Shown: positions 9,130-16,840, numbered from the stretch's first letter. The stretch: DNA of 64,000 bases from Spirosoma lacussanchae (GCF_005870035.1 NZ_SWJG01000001.1:186001-250000), one strand, 5' to 3'. The notes: a model not told the origin generated them from the sequence alone. Numbers and translations: made by a program.

Positions 9130-10524
9130 TTATTTCGCCCAGGCCAGAGCGTTTATGTTGGCCCCGATTTTTTTGCCTTCAGCCAGCCCCGTTTCGTTAT
9201 CCTGCGCGGTGTGGATGTTGCCGTAAAAGCGCGAATCGGCTGATTCCTGCGCCGAAGCGGCAAATGACGTAAACGTACGGGCTTTAAATTCTACGTTCCG
9301 CGATGCATCCCTGGCGCGGTTGACGTGCGAATTGTCCGTGAACGTAAAATTGTCCCCATACAAAGCCGTCAGTACGGTGGCCGCCGATGATGACTGGGTA
9401 GCATGGCCAGACGGAAAGCCCGGGAAGGGCGGAGCGGGCCAGAACGGAACCCAGGATGGGTCAATGGCCAGCCGGACGTAGGTGTAGGGGCGCAGGTTGT
9501 TGTAGACAAATTTACACCGCCAGCACAGAATGAAGGCATCGGCTACGGCTATACCGGTACGCGCAAAGGTTTCAGCGGCCTTGGCCAGGCCGGCTTTAGC
9601 CGTCGTTACGGTGATCAGCGCGATACTGTAGGAGTGGCCGGGTGGTGTAAAGGTCTCGCCAGGATTATCGGCCCACCAGACGGCAATCTCTTTCTCGGTC
9701 TGGGTCAATACCTTCGACTTGTTATAAACGTCCAGGTACTGTTTAAAAAACGGTGAGTTAGTATTGGTTGAGTAGGCCAGCGGTTTCGGCATGGGCAGCG
9801 CTTCATTGGCTTTCACGAACGTTCGGTTGCTCCCCCAGTAGGGCTGCATAGGAATCTTCACCCCATTCTCCGTCGGTTGCCACATGCCGGCGCCAGATGG
9901 AACGACGAAACTGGCTGGGAAGTTACGGCTGTATCCTTCGTGACCACCGTCCGACTTAGAGTAATCAAATACGGCCTTGGCAATCGATTGGCCAAAGCTG
10001 ATCGACTGCTGGTTTATTGTCTCGTCGGTTTCTTTAAACTGGGTCAGCAGCGCTGTTTCCAGCGAGTCGATCGTAGCTTTGTTAGCCGCTGAGGTGGTGG
10101 CGTACAAACTCCGTAGCATAGCAGCCTGTGCCGCATTGGCACTCAGGGCCCAATTATAGGTTTTGCCAGCCTCCGGTACAGGTAAGGTAGTCAGGCCCTG
10201 AAGCTGCCCTACCAGCGATTTGCGGTTACTAATGCCCGGCACAACCGACTCATACATAGTGAGGCCGGCATAGCCAAAAGCGCGCGATGCTACAGGTGGC
10301 GTAAAACCGGGCGTAGTGCGCGTTAGCTTAAGCTGGAGGGAGGCCCATTTGGTAGCCACATCGGCCGAATACTGATCGGCTGTCTTTCCGCTGGGAGTTA
10401 CCGCGTCGTCAGGCTGTTTGCGGCACGACTGGAGTAAAACAAGCAGACAGAGTATAGCTATCGAGAAATAGCGACTTTGGTCATGCAAGGATGTACGAGT
10501 TACAGTAAGTACTTGTCGATTCAT
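9130..10524 (-). CDS. Vanadium-dependent haloperoxidase / PAP2 superfamily lipoprotein
   Basis: 464 residues. A hydrophobic stretch ends in the lipobox LLQSC (Cys34), so the protein is probably a lipoprotein; the 20 residues before the hydrophobic core make the exact start uncertain. The vanadate/phosphate-binding signature is in the C-terminal half: RPYTYVRLA, PPFPGFPSGHATQSSSA (Ser-Gly-His of motif 2) and SRFYGNIHTAQDNETGLAEG (Arg and His of motif 3). These match vanadium haloperoxidase-like PAP2 proteins of Bacteroidota, many of which are annotated only as phosphoesterases. Whether it oxidises halides or cleaves phosphate cannot be decided here. Convergent with purF. Confidence 0.85.
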   Translation of the reverse strand: MNRQVLTVTRTSLHDQSRYFSIAILCLLVLLQSCRKQPDDAVTPSGKTADQYSADVATKWASLQLKLTRTTPGFTPPVASRAFGYAGLTMYESVVPGISNRKSLVGQLQGLTTLPVPEAGKTYNWALSANAAQAAMLRSLYATTSAANKATIDSLETALLTQFKETDETINQQSISFGQSIAKAVFDYSKSDGGHEGYSRNFPASFVVPSGAGMWQPTENGVKIPMQPYWGSNRTFVKANEALPMPKPLAYSTNTNSPFFKQYLDVYNKSKVLTQTEKEIAVWWADNPGETFTPPGHSYSIALITVTTAKAGLAKAAETFARTGIAVADAFILCWRCKFVYNNLRPYTYVRLAIDPSWVPFWPAPPFPGFPSGHATQSSSAATVLTALYGDNFTFTDNSHVNRARDASRNVEFKARTFTSFAASAQESADSRFYGNIHTAQDNETGLAEGKKIGANINALAWAK

Positions 10525-10688
10525 ATGGTTTTGTGTGATGTGAGACCCCTGCTATGCATGATCACATTAGCGATCGACTATATAAATAGCAAAAATACTG
10601 CCAAATCGAGTAGGGGTCCTAAGGCTGAAATCGTGATTAAGACGGGTTTAGGCGTAAATTTGGCTATTCATTGACGTAATGAAATCCA

Positions 10689-12743
10689 ATGCGAATTCCT
10701 GAAGAAACAGTTGAACGAATCCGACAGGCGGCAGATATCCTGGAGGTGGTCGGTGATTTTGTCTCGCTGAAGAAGCGGGGTAGTAACTATACTGCCTGCT
10801 GTCCCTTCCATAATGAGAAGTCGCCTTCGTTTAACGTAAACCCGTCGCGGCAGATCTACAAGTGCTTTGGCTGCGGCAAGGCAGGAGACGCGGTTAAGTT
10901 CGTTATGGATATCGAGAACATTGGCTACGGCGAAGCACTGCGCTATCTGGCCAAGAAATACGGCATTGAGATCGAAGAACAGGAGCAGACACCCGAAGAT
11001 CTGCTGCGCCAGAATGAGCGGGAGAGCCTGCTGATTGTGCTGAACTTTGCCAAGACGTTTTTTCAGGAGACCTTATTGCAGACAGACGAAGGCAAAAGCA
11101 TTGGCCTGACTTATTTTCGGGAGCGTGGTTTTACAAACCCAACCATTGAGGCTTTTGATCTGGGATACAGCCTTGACCAGTGGGACGCCCTCCTGCAGGA
11201 AGGTAGCCGACGTGGGTATAGCCGCGATCTGCTCGAAAAAGCCGGACTCATTTTGAGCAAGGAAAACAACAAGACCTTCGACCGTTTCAGAGGGCGGGTC
11301 ATGTTTCCAATTCATAATGTGTCGGGCCGGGTTATTGCCTTTGGGGCGCGTATTCTAAAGGCCGATAAAACGCAGCCCAAGTACCTCAACTCGCCCGAAA
11401 CAACGGTCTATCACAAGAGCCAGGTGCTGTACGGCATCTTTCAGGCCAAGCAGGCCATCCGGCAGGAGGATGTGTGCTACCTGACAGAAGGATATACCGA
11501 TGTCATATCGCTTCACCAGGCTGGTATCCGAAACGTGGTGGCTTCGTCGGGTACTTCGCTGACGACCGAGCAAATTCGGCTGATTAGCCGGTTTACCCCC
11601 AACGTGACCATCCTCTATGATGGCGACGCGGCCGGTATCAAAGCGGCCCTGCGCGGTCTCGACATGGTGCTGGAAGAAGGGCTGAACCTGCGGCTGCTGC
11701 TGTTACCCGATGGCGAAGATCCGGATAGCTACGTGCATAAAGTAGGGGCCGATGCCTTTAAACTGTATATCCGTACCCACTCTAAAGACTTCATTGATTT
11801 CAAAGCCAGTCAGTGGCTGGCCGAAGCGGGCGATAATCCGCTCAAACGAGCCGAAGGAATATCAGACGTATGCGCCAGTATCACCCGAATACCCGATCCA
11901 CTCAAGCGCCAGACTCTGTCGCAGCGGGTGGCGCAGGTATTTCACGTAAGTGAACAGTCGGTTATCACGGAGATCAACCGGCTTCTTCGGCAACAGCAGG
12001 ATCAGCGGCAAAAAGAGGCCGAGCGGCAGCGCGATCGTAACAACCGGCAGCAACCAGTCGGCGGCATCCCTGCCCCCGACGCGTCGCTGGAGGAGATCAA
12101 TGCGCTGCTTAACGGGTTGAGCGTTGATATGCCGCCCGATGAAGCAGAAGCGCCCCACAGACCCAGTCCTACTCCGGCGGCAACGGCCCGTACTCCGCTC
12201 TCGTTTCAGGAAGAAGAATGTATTCGGCTGTTGATGAACTATGGCGCGCGGGAGCTGGAGCCCGGTATCACGCTCTGCCAGTACGTACTCTCAGAACTGC
12301 ACGAGATCGAGTTTCAAACTTCGCCTTATGATCTGATGTTAACCTTGTATCGGGAGGCCTACAGCCGGGGAGAGATCCTGCTGGCCCATGACTTCCTGAA
12401 CCGCAATCCGGCGGTTGTGCCGAATGCGAGTGCTGCCGATATGCAGCATCAGGCTATTAATCTGACAACCCCCCGGTATGAGATCAGTGATGGGTGGGAG
12501 AAACACGAGATATTCGTGCCGTCAGAAGAGGAAGTGAAAATCCTGGCCGAAGCAGCCTGGAAGAATGTGTTGCGCATCAAGAAAATGCTGGCCGAGCAAC
12601 GCATGGTCACCCTTCAACAACAACTCCGCGACGTCAGCAGTAAAACCCCCGAAGAAGCGGATCAGCTTATGACCGAATTCATGCATTTTAAGCGAATCGA
12701 TATGCAGATTTCGTCCCTGTTGGGAACGGTCATTTCGGGCTGA
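10689..12743 (+). CDS. dnaG: DNA primase
   Basis: Makes RNA primers at the replication fork. 684 residues. The zinc-binding domain at the N-terminus has CCPFHNEKSPSFNVNP and YKCFGCGKAGD. The catalytic core and TOPRIM domain follow, with CYLTEGYTDVISLHQAG (catalytic Glu) and TILYDGDAAGIKAALRG (DxD-type acidic residues). A linker rich in Gln and Arg (about 425-460) and then a low-complexity segment lead to the C-terminal helicase-binding region. The ATG at 10689 gives the typical start MRIPEETVERIRQAADIL. It does not sit in the rpsU-dnaG-rpoD arrangement of Proteobacteria. Confidence 0.95.
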   Translation: MRIPEETVERIRQAADILEVVGDFVSLKKRGSNYTACCPFHNEKSPSFNVNPSRQIYKCFGCGKAGDAVKFVMDIENIGYGEALRYLAKKYGIEIEEQEQTPEDLLRQNERESLLIVLNFAKTFFQETLLQTDEGKSIGLTYFRERGFTNPTIEAFDLGYSLDQWDALLQEGSRRGYSRDLLEKAGLILSKENNKTFDRFRGRVMFPIHNVSGRVIAFGARILKADKTQPKYLNSPETTVYHKSQVLYGIFQAKQAIRQEDVCYLTEGYTDVISLHQAGIRNVVASSGTSLTTEQIRLISRFTPNVTILYDGDAAGIKAALRGLDMVLEEGLNLRLLLLPDGEDPDSYVHKVGADAFKLYIRTHSKDFIDFKASQWLAEAGDNPLKRAEGISDVCASITRIPDPLKRQTLSQRVAQVFHVSEQSVITEINRLLRQQQDQRQKEAERQRDRNNRQQPVGGIPAPDASLEEINALLNGLSVDMPPDEAEAPHRPSPTPAATARTPLSFQEEECIRLLMNYGARELEPGITLCQYVLSELHEIEFQTSPYDLMLTLYREAYSRGEILLAHDFLNRNPAVVPNASAADMQHQAINLTTPRYEISDGWEKHEIFVPSEEEVKILAEAAWKNVLRIKKMLAEQRMVTLQQQLRDVSSKTPEEADQLMTEFMHFKRIDMQISSLLGTVISG

Positions 12744-12885
12744 GCAGCTTCGCCGAAAATTGTATTTTTCCTGGAAAGTAACTTTTTGTGGATTTGTATG
12801 TGTATTAGCAATAATGCTAACATTTACTATCCATTTAGTCGATTTGTGATCATTGCATGGTAATTTTTTACTACGTTTACCATAA

Positions 12886-12915
12886 AAAAAGCCCCTCAAC
12901 GTATCGAGGGACTTA
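12886..12915 (-). terminator. Rho-independent terminator of the 12940-13323 gene
   Basis: Read on the minus strand: AAGTCCCTC, an 8-nt loop, GAGGGGCTT, then a run of T. The 9-bp stem has one G-T pair. It lies 25 bp after the stop codon of the minus-strand gene. Confidence 0.8.
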
Positions 12916-12939
12916 CCTTTATCAATAGGGAAGTGAACA

Positions 12940-13323
12940 CTACGCTTGAGCTACGTTGCTGAAACTGACCAATTCAGCGTCAATTTCGCGGTTTAGCTCA
13001 TCCAGGAGGCAGGCGTGAGAGCGTAGCTGACCTGGTTTTGACGGTTGTGCAGAACGTCCTGGTTTTTGACCAGACATGTCCAGCAACAGCGTCATAAGCG
13101 CATCGCTCATATGTTGCCGCAAGGCAACGAGCCGACGCAGCTTTGCTTTGTTAGCGCCGGGGTTTCGCCGGGCTGTAACTTGTAAAACGTTGATAACCTC
13201 AGTTAGCTTTCCATAACGCTGATGAAACGCTTCGGCAGCTTTTGCCCACTCGATAATCACGTTTTGTACCTCTACTGATGACGCTTCGTATCCAGACGAC
13301 ATTACCTTTTCTTCCTGATTCAT
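12940..13323 (-). CDS. Hypothetical helical protein
   Basis: 127 residues from the ATG at 13323 (MNQEEKVMSSGYEASS). A longer frame from 13434 would read through the direct repeats and the candidate promoter, so I reject it. The protein is rich in predicted helix, without signal peptide or membrane segment: QNVIIEWAKAAEAFHQRYGKL, then a basic patch TARRNPGANKAKLRRLVALR, then LLDELNREIDAELVSF. I do not recognise a family. The gene has its own terminator and is divergent from the degenerate response regulator at 13574. Its promoter carries the 21-bp-spaced boxes described for 13401-13436, so it is probably a member of the same regulon. Confidence 0.65.
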   Translation of the reverse strand: MNQEEKVMSSGYEASSVEVQNVIIEWAKAAEAFHQRYGKLTEVINVLQVTARRNPGANKAKLRRLVALRQHMSDALMTLLLDMSGQKPGRSAQPSKPGQLRSHACLLDELNREIDAELVSFSNVAQA

Positions 13324-13362
13324 CACACAAAAAATTTGAGTACGTGATTCTTGACTGATGAT

Positions 13363-13393
13363 CAAAATAGGCCCTTCTATTTCGTTTAGACAA
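13363..13393 (-). promoter_or_regulatory. Candidate promoter of the 12940-13323 gene
   Basis: On the minus strand TTG (13393-13391) is followed after 21 bp by TATTTTG (13369-13363), which is the -7 consensus with one N missing. The tandem boxes at 13401-13436 end 7 bp upstream of the TTG. The promoter call is inference; the spacing agreement with the two other box promoters is the main support. Confidence 0.5.
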
Positions 13394-13400
13394 GCCACTA

Positions 13401-13436
13401 TGCGTGAAATCACCCTTTTTATGCGTGAAATCACCC
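13401..13436 (-). promoter_or_regulatory. Tandem 15-bp operator boxes, 21-bp period (for the minus-strand gene)
   Basis: TGCGTGAAATCACCC occurs twice on the plus strand, at 13401-13415 and 13422-13436, exactly 21 bp apart. Read towards the minus-strand gene each box is GGGTGATTTCACGCA. A pair of direct repeats one box per two helical turns is the known binding geometry of LytTR-domain regulators. Confidence 0.7.
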
Positions 13437-13474
13437 ATAAAGTCGGATGGCTTTAGCAGCCAATAAACCTTTAT

Positions 13475-13510
13475 GGGTGATTTCAGACGGAAAATAGGTG
13501 ATTTCAGACG
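13475..13510 (+). promoter_or_regulatory. Tandem operator boxes, 21-bp period (for the plus-strand regulator)
   Basis: GGGTGATTTCAGACG at 13475-13489 and AGGTGATTTCAGACG at 13496-13510, exactly 21 bp apart. They face the response-regulator gene at 13574. The first box and the second minus-facing box form a perfect 16-bp inverted repeat (13426-13441 with 13470-13485), so the whole divergent region is symmetrical. Confidence 0.7.
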
Positions 13511-13517
13511 TTCTCCC

Positions 13518-13549
13518 TTGCCTGGTCGGGCAAGCGGGCTTTAGATTTC
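13518..13549 (+). promoter_or_regulatory. Candidate promoter of the 13574 regulator
   Basis: TTG at 13518-13520, 21 bp spacer, TAGATTTC at 13542-13549 (seven of eight positions of TAnnTTTG, the N positions counting as matches). The tandem boxes end 7 bp upstream of the TTG, a class II-like activator position. Confidence 0.55.
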
Positions 13550-13573
13550 AGCACTTATGCAACCTAGCATATT

Positions 13574-14269
13574 ATGAGCCACTCAACCGACGGCCAGGAA
13601 GCCGCCAAAAATTTTGCGATTCGACGCCGGGATTTCTCTATCCTCGTAGCTCAGTCAGAAGTGTTCACGTGCGAGGTATTGAGCCAGCTCCTCAAGGAGC
13701 AGGGATATAACGTAGTAGGCCGTGCGGTAGAAGTAGAGGATACCCTGCAGCAAATTCGGGTTAAGCGTCCACAGTGCGTGATCCTGGAGTCAGAGATATC
13801 AGGTCGGCAGAGTTTCGATATTGTTCATCAGATGAGGCAATCCAACCAGCAGACCAAGTTCATATTGTATGCTAGTAAACCGGATTTACGGATGATCGCC
13901 AATGCGATGCAATTGGGTTTTTTCGGGTTTCTGTACGCCAGTGACGGCCTGGAAGAACTGCACCGTTGCTTTCAGACGGTAAGCAGTGGCGGCTGTTATT
14001 ACAGCACAGGGTTTATGGCGTTGCTCAAGAACTTCGGCGTCGAAATACTGGCCGATAGCACACGCAATGAACTGAACCGGCTCACGGATCGGGAACGCGA
14101 GGTACTGAAGATGGTGGCCAACGGTCATACGGCTACCGAAATAGCTGAGCAACTGGGTATAAGCTACAGAACAGCTATTAACCACAAAGCTCATATCGCT
14201 AAAAAGCTGGAATTGAGCAGCTGCAGGCAGTTACCTCGCTATGGTATTGCTGTCAAAAGCTACCTATAA
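13574..14269 (+). CDS. LuxR-type regulator with degenerate receiver domain
   Basis: 231 residues. The N-terminal half (about 21-140) has the receiver fold pattern, but the catalytic residues are gone. The acidic pair is replaced by Ala26-Gln27, the phosphoacceptor by Glu72 (CVILESEI), and the conserved Lys after the fifth strand by Ala122 (GFLYASD). It therefore cannot be phosphorylated in the usual way; Glu72 could mimic the phosphorylated state. The C-terminal LuxR HTH (about 168-231) is intact: LTDREREVLKMVANGHTATEIAEQL and ISYRTAINHKAHIAKKLEL. No histidine kinase gene is adjacent. It is divergent from the 12940-13323 gene, with symmetrical operator boxes between them, and its 3' end is 6 bp from the stop of the convergent LytTR gene. 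Confidence 0.88.
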   Translation: MSHSTDGQEAAKNFAIRRRDFSILVAQSEVFTCEVLSQLLKEQGYNVVGRAVEVEDTLQQIRVKRPQCVILESEISGRQSFDIVHQMRQSNQQTKFILYASKPDLRMIANAMQLGFFGFLYASDGLEELHRCFQTVSSGGCYYSTGFMALLKNFGVEILADSTRNELNRLTDREREVLKMVANGHTATEIAEQLGISYRTAINHKAHIAKKLELSSCRQLPRYGIAVKSYL

Positions 14270-14274
14270 ATAGG

Positions 14275-15297
14275 TCAGGAGGTGAGAACGAAAGAATCTG
14301 CCGCGGTGTCTGTCTGCGATGACTGGGTGTTTTGCAGCCATTCTCTGAACTCCTGCATACGAGCCCGAGGAACAATGATTTCGTGCGCATCAGGTGTGTT
14401 TAGCCGTACTATGTACTTGCCATTTTCCCAGTATGAATAATGCTGAACAGCCTGACGGTTGATGATATAATCTCGTTTTATCCGGAAAAAGACGCTCGGG
14501 TCTACTTCGGTTTCAAGTTCGTTCAGCGTTTTGCTCACCAGATACCGCCCTTTGGTAAGCTCTGCGTAATAACTCCGGTCTTCAACCGTAAAGAAGCAGA
14601 CTTCATTAATGGGGAAAGTCAGTTCGCCACCCCCGTTTTTGCCTTTCAACTGGGTCAGATAAGGCGATGGCGTGGTAGGCGTGGGTTTGGGTACAAACGT
14701 GGCTGATAGGGCCAGCGCTTCCTGAGCGGCTTTAGTGGCTTTGGCTTCGGCGGCCTCCTGGGCTTCCCGGCGCTGTTTCAGGAAGTCTGATAAGAGCGAA
14801 ATATTTAATGCTATGTAACCGATTAGTATGACTGGGAATAAATACTTAAAGTAAGTGGCCCAGTTATAGGTGCCTATCAGGTAAAAAGTGAGGTAATCTG
14901 ACAGCGAATAAGTGGGGAACTGCTCCAGTATGTACCGGACAGTTTGCGTGAACGGATTGAATATCCAGAATGCCACACCCAGAACAGGCAGAAACTTAAG
15001 CTCATACAGCCCTACAGCCTGCCAGTCATTTTCGACGGAAACCAGCTTTAGCCACTTGTGATAGCGGTTAACGAGCGCAATGGTGATGATAAGCGTAACC
15101 AGCTCAGGCAGGAACAAAACCCGCACCACCAACCCGACATAACTCAGAAAGCCGCCTGCTTTCTCCACTTTGTCTAGTTTAATGGCGTAGCCAATCGACC
15201 ATGAAACCGCTTCGATGAGCAAAATGATACCCAGCAAAATGAGAATGCTGTTGATCGGTTTGCTCAGAAAACTGCGGGTGAGTCGGATCTCCTTCAT
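14275..15297 (-). CDS. Membrane-anchored LytTR-family transcriptional regulator
   Basis: 340 residues. The N-terminal half has about four transmembrane helices (near 15-37, 50-75, 100-118 and 150-172). A short coiled coil rich in Ala, Glu and Lys follows (about 175-200). The C-terminal LytTR DNA-binding domain (about 225-325) contains VCFFTVEDRSYYAELTKGRYL, SKTLNELETEVDPSVFFRIKRDYIINRQAV and EIIVPRARMQEFREWL. LytTR domains bind pairs of direct repeats with about 21-bp period, often at virulence, bacteriocin and exopolysaccharide genes. It has no receiver domain, so it probably senses a signal in the membrane itself. It is divergent from the peptide/acyltransferase pair at 15478 and close to two sets of 21-bp-spaced boxes. 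Confidence 0.88.
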   Translation of the reverse strand: MKEIRLTRSFLSKPINSILILLGIILLIEAVSWSIGYAIKLDKVEKAGGFLSYVGLVVRVLFLPELVTLIITIALVNRYHKWLKLVSVENDWQAVGLYELKFLPVLGVAFWIFNPFTQTVRYILEQFPTYSLSDYLTFYLIGTYNWATYFKYLFPVILIGYIALNISLLSDFLKQRREAQEAAEAKATKAAQEALALSATFVPKPTPTTPSPYLTQLKGKNGGGELTFPINEVCFFTVEDRSYYAELTKGRYLVSKTLNELETEVDPSVFFRIKRDYIINRQAVQHYSYWENGKYIVRLNTPDAHEIIVPRARMQEFREWLQNTQSSQTDTAADSFVLTS

Positions 15298-15378
15298 GCT
15301 GTCCCCTTATTCAAAATCTCGACTAAGATACTGGTAATAATTAACTAATTCCAACATGCTTTTGTGACTTTTTCGTGA

Positions 15379-15409
15379 TTGTCGGCCCCTGGGCCACCTG
15401 GTAGCTTTG
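15379..15409 (+). promoter_or_regulatory. Promoter of the peptide-acyltransferase operon
   Basis: TTG at 15379-15381, 20-bp spacer, TAGCTTTG at 15402-15409, an exact match to the Bacteroidota TTG/TAnnTTTG promoter. The peptide ATG is 69 bp downstream. The 180-bp gap to the divergent LytTR gene leaves room for an operator, but I see no clear copy of the 21-bp-spaced boxes here. Confidence 0.75.
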
Positions 15410-15477
15410 TATCAACAAAACGGCACTACAAACGCCGGCTTACAAACAACCAAAAAACAATCAAACTGATAGTCACC

Positions 15478-15642
15478 ATGAAAAAGCAATTCGCCATCAA
15501 ACCAGCCAGTGTCCTGAAATCTTTGTCGAAATCAGTTGCCAAGTCGGAATCAGCTAACGTATTCAAATTCGTAAAGAGCCCGATCTGCTGTGATTCTGTC
15601 ATGCTCATTAACGGACAGAACAAGCCAGTTTTCTCGCTCTAA
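15478..15642 (+). CDS. 54-residue peptide, candidate modified-peptide precursor
   Basis: I start at the ATG at 15478; the frame extends upstream to 15379 but that part contains the promoter. The peptide has a basic N-terminal part with Lys at 2, 3, 8, 14, 18, 22, 30 and 33 (MKKQFAIKPASVLKSLSK...), then a short uncharged C-terminal part with two adjacent cysteines (Cys37-Cys38, in PICCDSVMLING) and a single Lys49. There is no signal peptide, membrane helix or double glycine. The layout, a helical leader followed by a short different tail, is what precursors of ribosomally made, modified peptides look like. Its stop is only 12 bp before the acyltransferase start, so the two are translated from one message. 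No known precursor family was recognised. A real gene is supported by the strong promoter and tight coupling. Confidence 0.65.
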   Translation: MKKQFAIKPASVLKSLSKSVAKSESANVFKFVKSPICCDSVMLINGQNKPVFSL

Positions 15643-15654
15643 GCCACACAAACC

Positions 15655-16770
15655 ATGCCAACCCCACGGACATTGTATAGGCAGGAGTTGGCCCGCTGTC
15701 GTGAACATTTTGAGCGGGTCGACTTGCAGCGGGAGCGGGGCTACCTGATGAGGTTCACGACCTTTTCGGCAAACGTTGAAAACGTACTGCCCCACATTCC
15801 CCGAGACGAGCACGAAAGCCTTTTCAGGCAGCTTCTGTTGCAGCAGATCTTCGCCACCTTCGATCAGCAATGTCTGACGGCTGGTGACCTGGTAAAACTG
15901 AACGGAATGCGTACAGCGTCGTTTGCCGCCGGTACCCCAGCTATTTATTGTACTTATCACCTCGGCTCGTACAGGCTGCTCACCAGCGTGCTGTTTAGAC
16001 AAGGGGTCGACTGTGTGCTGCTGGTGGGGAACAACATGAACCGCAGCCAGGGCGATGGTATGGTTGAACACATTGAGGGTCTGCGCCAGAAACATGGACT
16101 GACCAATTCATTCCGGATAGTCGAAGCGGGGAGTCCGACCGCCGGCTTAACGGTACTGCGGGAGCTGAAAGCCGGGCGATCATTGATCGTCTACGTAGAT
16201 GGAAGTCCTGAGACGGCCCCCGAGCCGGGCCAGGAAGATCAATTTCTGTCAGTCAGGTTTGGCAAGCGACGGTTATTGACCCGCAAAGGGGTAGGGTATC
16301 TATCGCATGCTGCTGGCGTGCCTATCGTACCGGTCGTGAGTTACCGGCAGGATGACCTGACCAACGTGTTGCAGTTTCTGAGCCCAATACGCCCGATCCG
16401 GCAGAGTGACCGGGATATGTATTGCCGGGAGGCTATGCAACAGCTTTACGACGCCTTCTGGCCGTATCTGAACCGATACCCGGAGCAATGGGAAGGGTGG
16501 AATTTTGTTCACTCTTTCCTCGAGCCAGAGAAGCTTCGTCCTGATTCAACCCAGAGACGGGTAGTAAAACCGGCCTTTAATGCGGATCGCTATACGCTTT
16601 GCGATCTGGAACAGGCCCCAATCCTGTTCGACCGGCGTCTGTATCAGACGTATGAAATAACGGAAGATCTGCGCGATCTGCTGCTCAACCTGAATAGTGT
16701 TGAGTCAGTGGAAGCTGTAGTCGGACAGGAAGTATTCGGCGAACTCGTCGAACTTGAAGTGCTTTACTAA
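15655..16770 (+). CDS. LpxL/HtrB-like acyltransferase with C-terminal extension
   Basis: 371 residues. The central part (about 85-290) follows the lysophospholipid acyltransferase fold of LpxL/HtrB: AIYCTYHLGSYRLLTSVLF, DCVLLVGNNMNRS, LKAGRSLIVYVDGSPE, FGKRRLLTRKGVGYLSHAAGVPIVPVVSY. In LpxL the motif is H-x4-E/D (HLGNWE); here the block reads HLGSYR, so His102 is kept but Arg107 stands where the acid should be. No N-terminal membrane anchor is visible, also unlike LpxL. The last 70 residues (about 300-371) are an addition with strand-strand-helix-helix character (RYTLCDLEQAPILFDRR, YEITEDLRDLLLNL, SVESVEAVVGQ), which resembles PqqD-like peptide-binding domains. It lies 12 bp after the 54-residue peptide gene, which may be its substrate. 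Lipid A acylation is the alternative. Confidence 0.75.
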   Translation: MPTPRTLYRQELARCREHFERVDLQRERGYLMRFTTFSANVENVLPHIPRDEHESLFRQLLLQQIFATFDQQCLTAGDLVKLNGMRTASFAAGTPAIYCTYHLGSYRLLTSVLFRQGVDCVLLVGNNMNRSQGDGMVEHIEGLRQKHGLTNSFRIVEAGSPTAGLTVLRELKAGRSLIVYVDGSPETAPEPGQEDQFLSVRFGKRRLLTRKGVGYLSHAAGVPIVPVVSYRQDDLTNVLQFLSPIRPIRQSDRDMYCREAMQQLYDAFWPYLNRYPEQWEGWNFVHSFLEPEKLRPDSTQRRVVKPAFNADRYTLCDLEQAPILFDRRLYQTYEITEDLRDLLLNLNSVESVEAVVGQEVFGELVELEVLY

Positions 16771-16793
16771 CTATTACAGCATTACTTATTGAT

Positions 16794-16829
16794 ACAAGAA
16801 AGGCTTACCGGATGGTAAGCCTTTCTTGT
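16794..16829. terminator. Bidirectional terminator hairpin
   Basis: Perfect 16-bp stem (16794-16809 with 16814-16829), 4-nt loop, flanked by TTCTTGT on one side and its complement on the other. It separates the convergent acyltransferase (+) and RNase E/G (-) genes. Confidence 0.85.
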
Positions 16830-16840
16830 AAGCTGCTGGT

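Noticed and set aside
13323-13434. Longer start for the 12940 gene at 13434
   Set aside because: It would translate the operator boxes and candidate promoter; ATG 13323 fits the promoter position better.
13401-13510. Short CRISPR-like array
   Set aside because: Only four units of about 15 bp with 6-bp gaps in two orientations; the spacing and promoter context indicate operator sites.
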